Assembly (NCBI GenBank): GCA_944990035.1
Contig: CALYLX010000128.1
Span: forward strand, 434,001-498,000
Origin: Clitopilus passeckerianus
Lineage: Eukaryota; Basidiomycota; Agaricomycetes; Agaricales; Entolomataceae
Length of the DNA: 64,000 nt
Direction of reading: 5' to 3'
In this document: positions 12,298-23,472 of the stretch, one piece after another
Numbering within the stretch: the stretch's first letter is position 1
How the letters are laid out: each line of letters begins with the position of its first letter
Program-made: the position numbers and the translations under genes
Notes under the pieces: generated by a model
Told to the model about the DNA's origin: nothing
The model's database searches: none
The model's input: only the letters and a program-made list of their open reading frames with translations

Positions 12298-12849
12298 TCA
12301 TGTAAATTTACCAGTAATATTGCCTTTGAGCGCGTCTTCAAGGTCTTCCTCCGGAATGACAGTAACAGGTGGCTTCTCTGCGTCTTCTAGCACCTCCAGC
12401 CCAGGCTGCACATTCTCGACACTAACAGAGTTTGTGCCATACAGCGCCTCAATAACCCTGTTCTCTCTCGCAGTCTTCCACGAGCTCCAATTGAGGTCAC
12501 CCATATTGGCACTAGCCCTATGCTTGACCGAGAAGTCATCCCAATCCGCTGCCTTGGGTGCAGTCCTCCTCTCCCGCAACGCATTCTCCATATCTCGCAT
12601 CGTCAATGTCTGGCGTGAGACGCTCTCGACCAGTTTTGACTGTGGCACGAACGCCTCGTCGATGCGCTGTGACAGGTTATCCAGTGTGATGAAGTTCTCG
12701 GATTGGTGGTAGAGTGCTATGAGGGCGCGCATTTTCGCGTCGGGGAGCGTGCGGTGGGATTGTACATTATTTGCAGCCTTAGAAGAGACGTGCCGCCGTG
12801 CTATTGCTGCTGAGCTACACCGCTGCCTTATGACGGTGCTGAAGGACAT
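12298..12849 (-). CDS. Small protein with mitochondrial-type presequence, function unknown
   Basis: One long exon of about 183 aa starting MSFSTVIRQRCSSAAIARR. The N-terminus is rich in Arg, Ser and Ala with no acidic residues for about 35 positions, typical of a matrix-targeting presequence. The body contains LIALYHQSENFITLDNLSQR, which looks like a conserved helical segment, and an acidic C-terminus. No family is recognised. The gene can end with the in-frame TGA at 12298, or splice a 53-nt intron (12259-12311, GTAAAT to TGCAG) and finish in a short exon at 12245 ending TEKAH; the second is the more typical structure. Confidence 0.6.
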   Translation of the reverse strand: MSFSTVIRQRCSSAAIARRHVSSKAANNVQSHRTLPDAKMRALIALYHQSENFITLDNLSQRIDEAFVPQSKLVESVSRQTLTMRDMENALRERRTAPKAADWDDFSVKHRASANMGDLNWSSWKTARENRVIEALYGTNSVSVENVQPGLEVLEDAEKPPVTVIPEEDLEDALKGNITGKFT

Positions 12850-13015
12850 TGTGCAAAAGTGTGTTACAAACACGTCAACACAAGTTCTCGCTCGCCCTGC
12901 TTCGGATGAAAAGTTGCCTGCTTGGGCATAGGTTTGGCTTTGGTTCTTGATTCCATTTGAATGTATCTTAGATTACACCGGTACTCTGATAAATATTTTT
13001 GACACGACTGCAGAC

Positions 13016-14931
13016 CTAGTTATGCGCCTTCAAACCAGCCTTCTCAAATAGTGCCTTTTCCTTTTTCTTGATTTCCTGAGTCTTCTTGTGGAGACCCTCA
13101 GCCCGCCTCAACTCTCGTTGGCCGACCTGCTGAATGTGAACGGCATCCGGACCCTAAGAGGAATCACCGGTAGTAAGTAACCGACCGGGATTTCACGTTG
13201 TAAACGAAAAGGAAACATACATCAGCAATGCGCAGCGTCCTCAAACCAGCCCACCTTCCGGCGAGTTCTTGGTCTTGGCAGACACCTTCAGCGCCGAACG
13301 ACTGGATGGCACGGTCGACGACCTGGAGTGCCATTGAAGGGACGACGAACTAGTGAGCGTTAGCAAATGTTTGGGTCGGAACGGAGATGGAATAGTCATA
13401 CCTTGGCGATGCCAATTTCCTTCAAGGCACCCTTAGCCTTGACCTTGTCAATTTGAAGTGCAGCACTGTAAACAAGAAGTCGAGCTGACTCAATCTCGGC
13501 GCGGGATTTGGCAACCTCGGCGATGACAGCACCTATACAAGGGCTCAGAGTTGACCAAACACTAGGATTACAAGGAGCGAAACATACCGTGCTGGTACAG
13601 ATATTTGCCGAACGTCTTGCGAGACGGGTCAGTGACACGTTGGATCATAAGATCCAGAGCTGATTGTGCAGCTCCGATGGAACGCATGCAGTGGTGGATA
13701 CGGCCGGGCCTAGTTCAATCTAGTCAGTGTCGGTACCGACGGGTTCTGAAGACGTTTGACATACCCAAGGCGACCTTGAATAATCTGAGCAACGGTATGT
13801 CAACCATGAAACTCTCATACTTTAACAGGAGAGAACAAACCTCGAAACCTCTGCCCCAGCCAAGTACCAGATTGTTTAGGGGCACCCTGACGTTCTCATA
13901 GATAATCTCACAATGTCCTTCGGGAGCATCGTCGTATCCAAATACATGCATGGGCCGGACAACCTTGACACCAGGTGCATTTGCTGGGACAAGGACAACA
14001 GACTGTTGACGGTAGTTGTCCTTGTTGTTGGGGTCGCTCTTGCCCATGACAAGGTGAACCTTGCAGCGTGGGTCGCCTGCGCCAGAGATCCACCATTTGT
14101 GGCCGTTGATGACGATCTCGTCGCCTTCACGGCGAATAGAAAGTCGGATGTTAGTAGCGTCGGAAGAGGCAACTAGAAGCAGAGAACGTTCGTGAGCCCA
14201 AGAGCCACTTTAGACCAGCTTCGAATGTAACATACCATGCCTCTCGGTCATGGCAAAAGCTGATCGAATCTCTCCGTTCAACAGAGGTTCGAGCCATTGC
14301 TTCTGTTGCTCGGGCGAACCGTAGCGTGCAAGGACCTCTGCGTGTAGCCGTGAGATTCAGCTTCAAATCCAGAGACGATGCAGACATACCCATGTTACCA
14401 GTGTCTGGTGCTGAGCAGTTAAAGCACTCAGGGCCGACAGCTCCAGCACGACCCATGATCTCAGCCATAACAGCATACTTGGAACGAGTTCATCCATTCA
14501 GCTTTCGCTCAACGCGGAGAGTCGAACTCACGTACCTCGAGGTTAGTCAAAGGGACTCCATGTTGGGGATAGTGTGCTTTGCTCAAGAACAAGTTCCAGA
14601 GGCCGAGCTTCTTCGCCTTGACCTTGAGGTCAGCGATGACCGGAATGACAGTCTTCCATCGCGTTGCAGGGTCGGAAGGAACTTGGGCATGAGCAACTTT
14701 CACTGCAGGAAAGACCTCATCCTAGAGCACTTGATAAGCCTGTATCTCTCGTTCGACATGAGCTGCATACCTCCATAAACTTGATGAGTTTTGCAAGTGT
14801 CTCCTTAGCGTATGGCGAGAACTTGTCCTCGACCTTTGACCAGTCAAACCTCAGAAATTTACGAGGAAATTTGAGAGACTCACCATAGCCCAGGAGGCTG
14901 GAGAAGTATACTCAACAACTGGGTGCGACAT
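13016..14931 (-). CDS. Acyl-CoA dehydrogenase (ACAD10/11-like)
   Basis: FAD-dependent acyl-CoA dehydrogenase of the mitochondrial/peroxisomal beta-oxidation type. About eleven exons with introns of 49-67 nt. Blocks in order: the N-terminal helical domain, [147 protein letters not shown] and [16 protein letters not shown]. The flavin-binding and substrate-pocket segments are complete. The first intron is uncertain: GT at 14911 gives a 62-nt intron that preserves the frame into [15 protein letters not shown], whereas the stronger-looking donor at 14883 would not. The C-terminus (KAHN) is not a classical peroxisomal signal. Confidence 0.9.
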
Positions 14932-15337
14932 AGTGGCAACTGGCAATGAATGGGGAGATTGGAACTTTGAACGTGGGGGATACTTGTACTGATGCAACTG
15001 GAACCGGCCCAAGTAGTTCCGGTATTGAGATAACCGGACCAGAGTGCTCAATCGTTCATCCAGTGCTCGTCGTCGCTCACTCTGGTCTCGAACACGGGCT
15101 TCTAGGCTGGGGTTTGCTAACACATGCAAGTTGAATTGCATACTAGACTACGAGACTACTAGACAAGAAAGTCCTGGTATTAGATACGATGGTGAATATA
15201 AGCTACTTCGGGGAAAGAGCGATAACCCCTGTGTAAGGTACTCTGAGCGGCATAAGTTACAGGTAATATACATTTTGTTCATCTTCTGTTGGCCCTAAAT
15301 GTCCTTTGTTGCACTGGTAAATATATCGAAAGCAATA

Positions 15338-18300
15338 TCATCGGGGATGGTGGTTGTTGTTCGTTACACTGTCCGTGTGCATCGAGTCAAGCGAAGTCTC
15401 GCCCAACGTGAAAGGCATATCTGGATCATAGCCAAACGCGCCTGGATCATAGCTCTGCCACAGTGCGTCCTGTTCAGTCGCAGAGTACCCACCTGTATTA
15501 TAGTTCTTGATGAACTCCAACCCAGGGAAGGGCAAGCCAGTGGCAGCAAAGGACGACGACGGCCCCATCGACAGTCCAACTGCTGATCCTTCAAAGCCCG
15601 TGAAGCCTGAATCCATGGTGGGGTTGAACCCATAGGAGCTATAGAGGCTGCTTTCTGCAGGGTTGAGCGGGTAGAATCCCGAGTTGTGTTGATCGTTGCT
15701 GTGAGTCAGCAATGATTGAGGGCTTGTCTGGCTTAAGGGGCTAGCTTGCACATGAAACTCGTTATGCTCGAATTTCGGTGGCGAAGAATGAAGTGTCGCA
15801 GCTGAAACGGGCGGTGTGGTGTAGGTGTACGACGTAGAAGCAGAAGCATGTGCCATGCTTGGGCTAGCCTCACTGGTAAGGTTCTCAACATGCGACATCG
15901 CTGGCGATGGCAGATTGGCCGAAGCGGGAGAGCTGTGGTTGCTTCCGGCGTGGCCAGACGAAGGACTGTGGAAGGACTGATAGAAAGATCCAGTCCGGTC
16001 GACAGCATCCGGATCGTCAGGACCACGTTTACGCGACGCGGATCTTGCTCTACGGGCGGCTGTAGAAGACATATATAAGGGACATGCTAGAATTAAGAAT
16101 TGGTCAATTGTCACTTACAATCCACTCGGTACGGAGAAACCGCGGCGAGTCGCCTTGACGTGGGGCCAACAGGGTCCCTGGATGGATTTCGTCGGGATGA
16201 GCGGCCTTTCGCACTTCGGCCGGGAGCCTGCATCGATGAACCTTGTGGTAGCGTGCTTATGGTGACTGAGCGCCTCCGATGGAGATCCGAAGGAGCAGCA
16301 GTCGGGGATATAACAGCAGGGGAGGTTGGAGTAGGAACCCCTGTTGCTCCCCCAGCTGTTCCTTTCGCAACAGCCTGGATGGCCGTTTCGGCTAGTTCTG
16401 CAAGCAACTCCCTACACTTCCTGGCACCTGGCCACTGCCCTTCCCACGATTCGAGAGCAGTCAAAGAGCTCTTGGCTTCTTCCAAGGCTGCTTGGGATGC
16501 ACGAGGCTCTGGAGAATGCATGGCGTATAGTAGCAGGATCACTGCCGAGCTGAAGAGGTGTTGGATGAAGAATGCCAGATGGTGCGAAGGCGGGACGACA
16601 TGCTTGATCGACGGAGCAAGACGAATGCAGGAACGGGCAGACGATACAGCCTTAACAGTTGACTTGGCAGTCACTGGCTGGGCCTGGTCTGGTGATACGG
16701 GGAGGAGGTTGCGATGGAGGGTAGTGAGGATCGAGTAGTAGTGGCTGCAAAGAACTGCGCCCATCGAGACTTGCTCGTCGGTTTCCGACTGCGACTTGAA
16801 GATGGGTGGCAGGTTCTCACACCAACTATTAAGCTCGTCATCGAGAGCCTCCACGGTGCGTTGAAGTTCCGCTTTCTTCTCGGGCTCTAATGGTTCCTTG
16901 TAGATCTCCAAGGAATAGACCTGGCGGAGGACGCGTCCCCCAATTTCATAGAGCTTGTTCAGGGACACAACACCTGTCATCAAGGAGGGCTGCCTGTGCG
17001 TCATCGATGCCCCAGTGAAGTATTCTGGAAGGTGTATGTCGTCCACTTCGACAGGTTGTTCGACGTCACAATCGCTGTCGTTTATTCCGATCGGACGGCC
17101 TAGAGCAAGCGCAAGCATGCGGTCCAGCGTGTAGACCGCCCACCAAACTTTCCTTCGCGTCTCCTTCTCAACACTTGTAATGAGAAGCCGCCGTGGTGAA
17201 CGCTGAGACATTGTCAGTGCGCATCGGAAAACGACCGGAAAGCTTGGCTTACATGCAGACCGAGATCTTGAGCAGTACGAAGAGCCTGACCGACCAGGAT
17301 CCACGCCTGAGGCAAGCAGTTGACCGAGCAGAGGAAGGAGGACATCAGAACGGAACACTGGACATGAGAAATTTGGATGTTCGGGTGGCTGATATACTGG
17401 AGGATCATTGCTCTTAACTCGTCCGGTCAACACAACGAAAGACAATATTTGAGTAAGTGTTTCACCTCTCATAGTAAACCATACCCATGCCTCCGTCGTC
17501 CGTCCTTTCACTAACGTTCAGACGTGGGTCCTGAACGAGCTGAACCGCGTTGGCAAAAACGGCGAACATCAGAGCGAGGAATGGAGTTTCGTTCCGGGCA
17601 ATAGCGGCATCGTGCTTGTTATCCATAATTGTAGTGTACTGTCCCATGAAGGACGGCTTGTCGATTACAGGCATGAGATAATGAAATCTTGCAAAATATG
17701 CTTCAACCTAGAGGGAAAATCATGTCAGGTATCATCCTCGGAAAAAATGATAGAGGTTATGACATACCAGCTTATCGGCTAGATCTCGATCAGGATATTC
17801 GACCTCTTCTGGTCCTGGTAGAGCCTTGACCTTGCCGAAGAATACAGCAGCTGGGAAGTAAATCTTGTTAATGCTGGGCCCAGGTGCATGAGGGTCTTCC
17901 TCCATCGGGGAGATTCGGTGCATTGGTGAAACAGTCAGCGCCCGGAAGGACTGAATCAGCGACATGGTGGACGAGCCTCCAATCCAGCGCATGTGGCCGT
18001 ACTCGTCCAGAGCTAGCTGATCGAGTGAATCGGTGACATCGTCCTCGATCTTCATAGGAGTTGCTGCCCTCTGGGGTAGTTTAGGAGCAGTCGTTGAAGT
18101 AGGTGATAAGGGGGTAGTAGGCTCTGCGGCCTGCGCAGAACCATTTGAGGAAGCAGCAGCCTGGGCCTGAGGTACGAGATTACTAGCAGCAGGCCCAAGT
18201 TGCTCAAGCACCGGAGCGATCTGGGAGAATAGGGACTCCATGTGAAGCAGACGAGCCTCGAGTTCTTGAACATAGCTGAAGGTGTTTCGTTTAGAGTAAA

Positions 18301-18644
18301 AGACAATAGGACGAAGCGATTAACATACTGTCGGCTCAGGGCAGCTCTGTCCTTGGTCTGCAGCCATGTGCAGGTGGACCCAGAGGCTGAGCATTGAGAG
18401 CAGGTAGGCTCGCAGCCATCGCACTTGATCTTCTTGCGCCTGTTGGGGACGACAACGAAGGTGAGAACCGGAGCAATGAGCGGGATACAATGAGCGGAAT
18501 TGCTGACCTGCAGCTTTCACAAGCTCTCCATACCCTCCTCCTCTGCAATTGTATTGGTTTGGTGCCCGTGTCTGCAGGCAATTGCTCGTCGTCAGTACGC
18601 TTCTTCTTGGATGCTTGGTTTGTCGTATCGTCACCCTTAGCCAT
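15338..18644 (-). CDS. Zn2Cys6 fungal-specific transcription factor
   Basis: Nuclear DNA-binding regulator. Seven exons (introns 18440-18507, 18276-18328, 17708-17767, 17413-17465, 17203-17252 and 16060-16118). The Zn2Cys6 cluster CESCRRKKIKCDGCEPTCSQC spans the first intron and is complete (six Cys), followed by a basic linker and a coiled coil (YVQELEARLLHMESLF). A long Ser/Pro linker leads to the fungal_trans regulatory domain: YFARFHYLMPVIDKPSF, ERAMILQYISHPNIQISHVQ, AQDLGLHRSPRRLL, ETRRKVWWAVYTLDRMLALA and GRPIGINDSDCDVEQP. The last 300 residues are Ser/Thr/Pro- and Asn/His-rich, probably an activation region. The target pathway cannot be read from sequence. A CACGTG box lies 95 bp upstream. 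Confidence 0.9.
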
Positions 18645-18738
18645 GACAGCAGGAATGGGTGATAGTCAACTACTCGTTGGACGGTGAGGATGAGTACGGT
18701 CTTGTATATAATAATTAAATATTAGGAGATCCTAACCC

Positions 18739-18744
18739 CACGTG
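18739..18744. promoter_or_regulatory. CACGTG box upstream of the Zn2Cys6 gene
   Basis: Palindromic E-box core 95 bp upstream of the start codon of the minus-strand regulator. Such sites are bound by bHLH factors (Cbf1- or Pho4-like in yeast); use here is inferred from position. Confidence 0.35.
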
Positions 18745-18903
18745 CAACTTTTTTAAAACCCCGGGCTGATTAACGTAAAGGCTTTACTTTGCGCCTTCTT
18801 GTTTGTAAACTGGCTCTTTCCTACGACGACGGGGAAGAATGTAAAGCTGAGTACAATACAACTACGAAAGTGGATCCATGATCCTTATATATAAAGCGAA
18901 GGC

Positions 18904-19416
18904 TCAGTTTGTAATATGGCGTGCAGTCACGGTACCCGACCTCCTCCGCGCGGTCCAGTGGCTGTGATCGAATTTCCAGGGCTCGGCATCGTTTAAGACG
19001 TCTTGATGATCTTCCACGCAGTCGTTCAATCGATAGGCTATGAGTTGTTCAGGGAAGCATGCGTTCCATATGACCTCGTTCTTGCAGACCAAAAGGCGAA
19101 GCCTCTAATGGTTACCGCACCCGTTGAATGGATACAAGGTGGCCCATTTCATTGGTTCATTGGGGTACACAATGCGTCTGCCAGGGGTCATCATATATAC
19201 CGCTGTAGATCTATCCTCTAATAGATTGTCGATGTAATTCTTTATGATGACTCGGAATACGGAATACATATGCAGTAACTCACACACATTGGCGTGGACC
19301 CAAAGTGCCCGCTGCTGTCGGACCACATTTTTTGAGGGTTTGACCTTGGTTTTTGACTTCTGCCATGCTGAGCGCCTCCGACTCAACTCAGAATCTGGGG
19401 TACGCCTCACAGCCAC
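18904..19416 (-). other. Unassigned coding-like stretch
   Basis: Two neighbouring open frames on the minus strand with protein-like composition (TPGRRIVYPNEPMKWATLYP at the end of one, NEVIWNACFPEQLIAYRLND in the other), separated by a stop at about 19104. No good start, family or splice model was found. It could be a decayed gene or chance frames in the 870-bp gap between the Zn2Cys6 gene and PAB2. Confidence 0.25.
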
Positions 19417-19424
19417 ACTCCTTG

Positions 19425-19430
19425 CACGTG
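19425..19430. promoter_or_regulatory. CACGTG box upstream of PAB2
   Basis: E-box core 83 bp before the PAB2 start codon; the regulatory role is inferred only from its position. Confidence 0.35.
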
Positions 19431-19512
19431 AGAGGCAAAATCACCTTTGTTTGGTCCCAAGGCAATAACCAAACTACCTTCCCAATTCCAACCTCCATTA
19501 GCGTGCACAAGT

Positions 19513-20385
19513 ATGGCCGATGTCCAGCCCGAACAAGTTCCTTCGGAAAACGTTGGTGAAGCCTTGATCGACGATGGAGAGGATGCAGAATCCAAAGTAT
19601 GCTTCATTGCTGAATTATCCGCCTCAAACTAACTTTCATGTAACAGGAAATCATGCTCATGAAGCAACGCGTGGAAGAGATGGAGAAAGAAGCGCAAAAA
19701 CTGCGAGAGCTTCAAGCTCAGGCTGAGGAAGCAGCCGGTAGCTCGGATGATAAGCAGGGAGCCATGGAAACAGAAGACGAAGATAAGGCAGCCTCCGATG
19801 GGAAGAGTATCTATGTCGGAAACGTGCGCCTACAGTTGGTTTCATCGGGTTCTTTAGTCTGATTAGGTTGTGCCATAAGGTCGACTACAGCGCAACACCA
19901 GAAGAAATACAGATGCATTTCCAGGCATGCGGAACGATCAACAGGGTGACCATCCTTTGCGACAAGTTCACTGGCCATCCGAAAGGGTACGTCACTCACA
20001 GCTTTGGCTCATCACAGGCACACGTCTAACTTTAATTCGGGATAGGTATGCTTATGTCGAATTTGCTGAGTCTGAGCATGTTGATGCTGCTATGGCCATG
20101 GATAATTCACTGTTCAAAGGTAGACTGATCAAGGTATGCTGCTAGTATGACCGTGTTGTCCAATTAGCTCACACATTATTGTTCAGGTAACTGCCAAGCG
20201 AACTAACATTCCAGGTTTTAACAAGAGGGGGAGGGGCCGTGGTGGTTACAGAGGTGGTCACAGGGGCTATGGTGGCTACAGCCCGTACGGTCGGGCACGA
20301 GGAAGGTGAGACGATGACTATAAGAGTCATGGTGATTTCACTGAAGCTGACCATACATCGCAGGGGTAGAGGTCGAGGATTCTGA
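19513..20385 (+). CDS. PAB2: Nuclear poly(A)-binding protein Pab2/PABPN1
   Basis: RRM protein that binds nascent poly(A) tails in the nucleus and links them to polyadenylation and exosome turnover. Six exons (introns 19597-19646, 19824-19879, 19987-20045, 20134-20186 and 20306-20363) give 198 aa. Order: an acidic N-terminus, a coiled coil ([20 protein letters not shown]), a single RRM with RNP2 SIYVGNVDYSA and RNP1 [10 protein letters not shown], then [18 protein letters not shown] and an RG/GY-rich tail ending GRGRGRGF. The layout and the IPGF motif after the RRM match S. pombe Pab2 and human PABPN1. The Arg residues of the tail are likely methylation targets, as in that family. The frame is intact. 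Confidence 0.94.
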
Positions 20386-20648
20386 TTTTAGAGGCCACTG
20401 GACGCGACCATACGATTTATTACAGTACTGTAGCTCTGCTCTCCTGTATTACAAAACTCTAGAACTAGAGGCAGAGCCCTCAGACGAGTTCTTAGCATTA
20501 TTTTCTTTGCACTTGCCTTGTCACCCATTACTTGAAGCAATAATACGCTGATATTATGTAATCCATTTTTCTGTGCCAGTGCCTCGTCTCGTTTGAGCCA
20601 ACTCAACGCCAAATATTCAGCCTGCTTTTTCGTTCGCCACCGTCGACA

Positions 20649-21161
20649 ATGCTCAGCACGTGGAGAAATGCAGCGCGCACGGTCGCATCGACCTCCCGGT
20701 CTATAACGACCTACCCCTTCTCGAAGACTGCCCTTACACCTCCCCCTGTGGCCTCCAAGCCATCCCTCGACGCGCTCAAGAAGGGCAAAGGTCTCATGGA
20801 ACATGTACGGAAAACCCTGCCTAGCGCAGAAAAGCAAGAGCTACTGCACAAGCTCTTCTCCAAGAACTCTCCTGAGAGGCTGCTCCCAGGTTCCATCGTC
20901 AACGTCACATTGGAACATGCACCAACAACATTCACTGGTGTTCTACTCGCCATTCGCCGACGCGGACCAGATTCCTCCTTCCTGCTGAGAAATATAATAC
21001 AGAGGACCGGTGTAGAGATGCAAATTTTCCCAAATTCCTCGCATGTGAAGGAGATTAAGGTGTTACAGCCGCCACCGAAGGGAAGGATGAGAAGGGCCAA
21101 GTTATTCTACTTGCGGGATTCGCCAGAGAAGATGAGCATGATTGCTGGTGGCAAAAAGTAA
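20649..21161 (+). CDS. IMG1: Mitochondrial ribosomal protein bL19m
   Basis: Large-subunit mitoribosomal protein of the bacterial L19 family, made in the cytosol and imported. It is intronless, 170 aa. The N-terminus (MLSTWRNAARTVASTSRS) is a typical presequence. The L19 core is clear: LLPGSIVNVTLEHAPTTFTG, GVLLAIRRRGPDSSFLLRN, RTGVEMQIFPNSSHVKEIKV and MRRAKLFYLRD at the C-terminus. Length and order fit the yeast Img1 family. It lies tail-to-head downstream of PAB2 with a separate promoter of about 260 bp. Confidence 0.92.
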   Translation: MLSTWRNAARTVASTSRSITTYPFSKTALTPPPVASKPSLDALKKGKGLMEHVRKTLPSAEKQELLHKLFSKNSPERLLPGSIVNVTLEHAPTTFTGVLLAIRRRGPDSSFLLRNIIQRTGVEMQIFPNSSHVKEIKVLQPPPKGRMRRAKLFYLRDSPEKMSMIAGGKK

Positions 21162-21615
21162 TTCGCAGGTACGTTCACCGGATTTCATTACCGTCCAAGT
21201 CAGGAGTCTGAGCTCACCGTCCTTCTGGATAGGCTCGACCACCATACAGCTCCCAACCTAATTCCTCATGTGCAAACCGGCCTTCGTATCTTCATGGCTC
21301 TATATTTACCACACGTAGTTCTCGGCGGGTCACACACTTGAAGAACCAAGAGCGTTGCGATTTTCTACGTCGTCCCTTTAATTCGTGCTCGAGCTGTCAA
21401 GGAGTTATTTTTGGGCGACCTCTACTTGTATCTAATAACACAACATCATATAATACAGGACCTCCTTGAAGTTTCTAGAGGATTGAATGATTGCTTTGTA
21501 TGTGCAGAGGTAATCTGTACAGTAACTAGTCGTGGTCGCTTGCGGCTGGTTGTGCAAATCAGTGTTGCCGAAAGCAGAATGATATCGTGTATACCCTCTG
21601 TCAAGCACACCCACC
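21162..21615. other. Intergenic region bL19m to Ivy1-like gene
   Basis: Contains the bL19m 3' end and the promoter of the next gene. No coding, RNA or repeat signal was recognised. Confidence 0.45.
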
Positions 21616-23392
21616 ATGGCGCCTACTCGGCCTCGCACACTCAGTCTACGAGGTCTTAGTTTCAGCTTTAGAGGCAAAGCAAAGAGTGAAGAACCTCCTT
21701 CGCCAACTTTTTCAGAATCTACCAATGTCTCTGGGATGCACTTCGGCGAGAATGGCCCGGAGAAGATCATAACGAGGGCAAACTTGAAGTCGAGTATACA
21801 GGCATATGAAGACGTGCGTGACCACTCAGACTTGGTATCTCCTCGAAATAACTAGTTCTATCTACTGTAGTTGACGAATATAACCACAGAGTATTGTGCG
21901 GCGCTCATGAACATGTCCAAGATAACCGCCCGGTTCGCAGACGCACTGGAAATTTGCAGCGGGTAGGTCGCTCACCTGTTCTCCCATATGACAGAGAAAT
22001 TTCAAAGCGCTAGACTTAAGGGACCTTCGTATGAGACTGGTACTAAGCTACAAGCTGCATCAGGGCTACACCACCTAATCGGCAACCATTGGCATCTCCT
22101 TGTGCGCAATTTCGAGTCAATTATTTGCCATACTTCTCTCACCAGATGTACCCCAGGCCGAAACTATCGAGAGAAAATTCGAACAGCCGTTGAGACAGCA
22201 CCTGGATTCTTATCGCTCTGTCGTCCAAGTTCGCTTCCCTCGTTCTCTGATTGGAGCTGTCATTGATAGTTGGGAGTAGGAACGTTCAGCCACCTATGAG
22301 AAGGCATTGAGGGAGAAGAGTCAAAACATCAGAGACACCGAGTCCCGGAGCTTGAACAAGAAAGAAAGAAGTGCGCATGTTATTCCTTGCATGTGGAGTG
22401 GAATACTAACCCTAAAACAGATCTACAGAGTTTCAGAGAAGCGCTGTCCATACTGCAACGCCAGGTTGATGAATTAGACGACCTGAAGGCTTCGCATTAT
22501 CGCGAGATTATGGAGCATGAGGAACAAGTGTGGGATGTTGTCCAGACAAAGGTAGAACCTCACCTCCTTTCATCTCCTGTTAACTCGGCAGTCCGCTAAA
22601 TCGCGTCTGGTAGACATGTGTAGTCGTACGGTCAACGATGGACGTCTTCGACAGGTTCACAGCAAAAGGGTCAGTTTCATGATCTACATCTATCAGAAGC
22701 TTCTGACCATATGTCGCGCATTCAGTTCTGACCCGGTTTTGGAACAAATGCTACAGACAATTCCCGATCCATTCGATTCCTACGGTCCGCCACAGTCTGA
22801 AGATCAGATATTCAGTATACTGGCACCCTTGTCGCTCATGGCGACAGCGCCAACGTCTCCCGGACAGGTGTCGATCGCGTCCCCGAGTGCTGAAAGTTCA
22901 GCGGGTCCCTCAGCTGCGTCGTCTTGGGTTCCACAGGGCCTGAACGGACACTTTCCAACAGAATCGTCGTCCACAGAGTGGGCGCGAACTCCAGAGAAGG
23001 ATGTAACGCCTACTCCGTCGCCTACTCAATCCTCAACGCCTGTGTTATCTCGAAGGCCTTCCGCTTCACCTCCAGGCTCACCAGGTTCGGTTCATCGAAA
23101 ATCCGAATCCAAACTTCGAAATGTACTTACAGTCATTGATGAAGCTCATTCGCTCCCTGGGTCCGAACATACAATCGGTCTAGCTCCTAGTGGAAGCCAT
23201 ACACCACCTACCAGCCAGTCAGAACCTGTCGAGTGGTCCTCGACATATGGACAGTCCCCTTATAACAACTCTGATCGTGAAGAGACACCTCCAAGTTCCA
23301 TATCCTTCCCGAAATCACCTGATATACCACCTGAAATGGCGGCTCCAGCAATTTTGGACGAGGCCAAGCACCAAGATGCGTTGTCGTCGTAG
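21616..23392 (+). CDS. IVY1: Ivy1-like I-BAR (IMD-type) membrane-binding protein
   Basis: Inverse-BAR protein similar to yeast Ivy1, which binds PI3P and Ypt7 at the vacuole. About eight exons with introns of 40-66 nt. Helical blocks: LTNITTEYCAALMNMSKITA, FADALEICSGLKGP, AASGLHHLIGNHWHLL, RQHLDSYRSVVQ, ATYEKALREKSQNIRDTE, ILQRQVDELDDLKASHYREI and MEHEEQVWDVVQTK, then SDPVLEQMLQTIPDPFDSYG and a Ser/Pro-rich tail of about 190 residues. The frame breaks at 22640-22641 (GG): removing one G joins RTVND to the conserved VFDRFTAKGSDP segment, so this is probably a one-base insertion. The 40-nt intron at 22552-22591 is the shortest in the gene. Confidence 0.82.
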
Positions 23393-23472
23393 CCAAAAAT
23401 TATCATTACCGTAATTATATGATCATGTACATATTATGCCCCTCTATGCCCGGACATTATATATTTTAGCCT

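Noticed and set aside
16060..16118. A 32-nt intron in the Zn2Cys6 gene (acceptor TTCTAG)
   Set aside because: A downstream TACAG acceptor keeps the same frame and gives a normal 59-nt intron.
20388..20837. A minus-strand frame across the bL19m 5' end
   Set aside because: It is antisense to a well-supported bL19m presequence and core and has no motifs.
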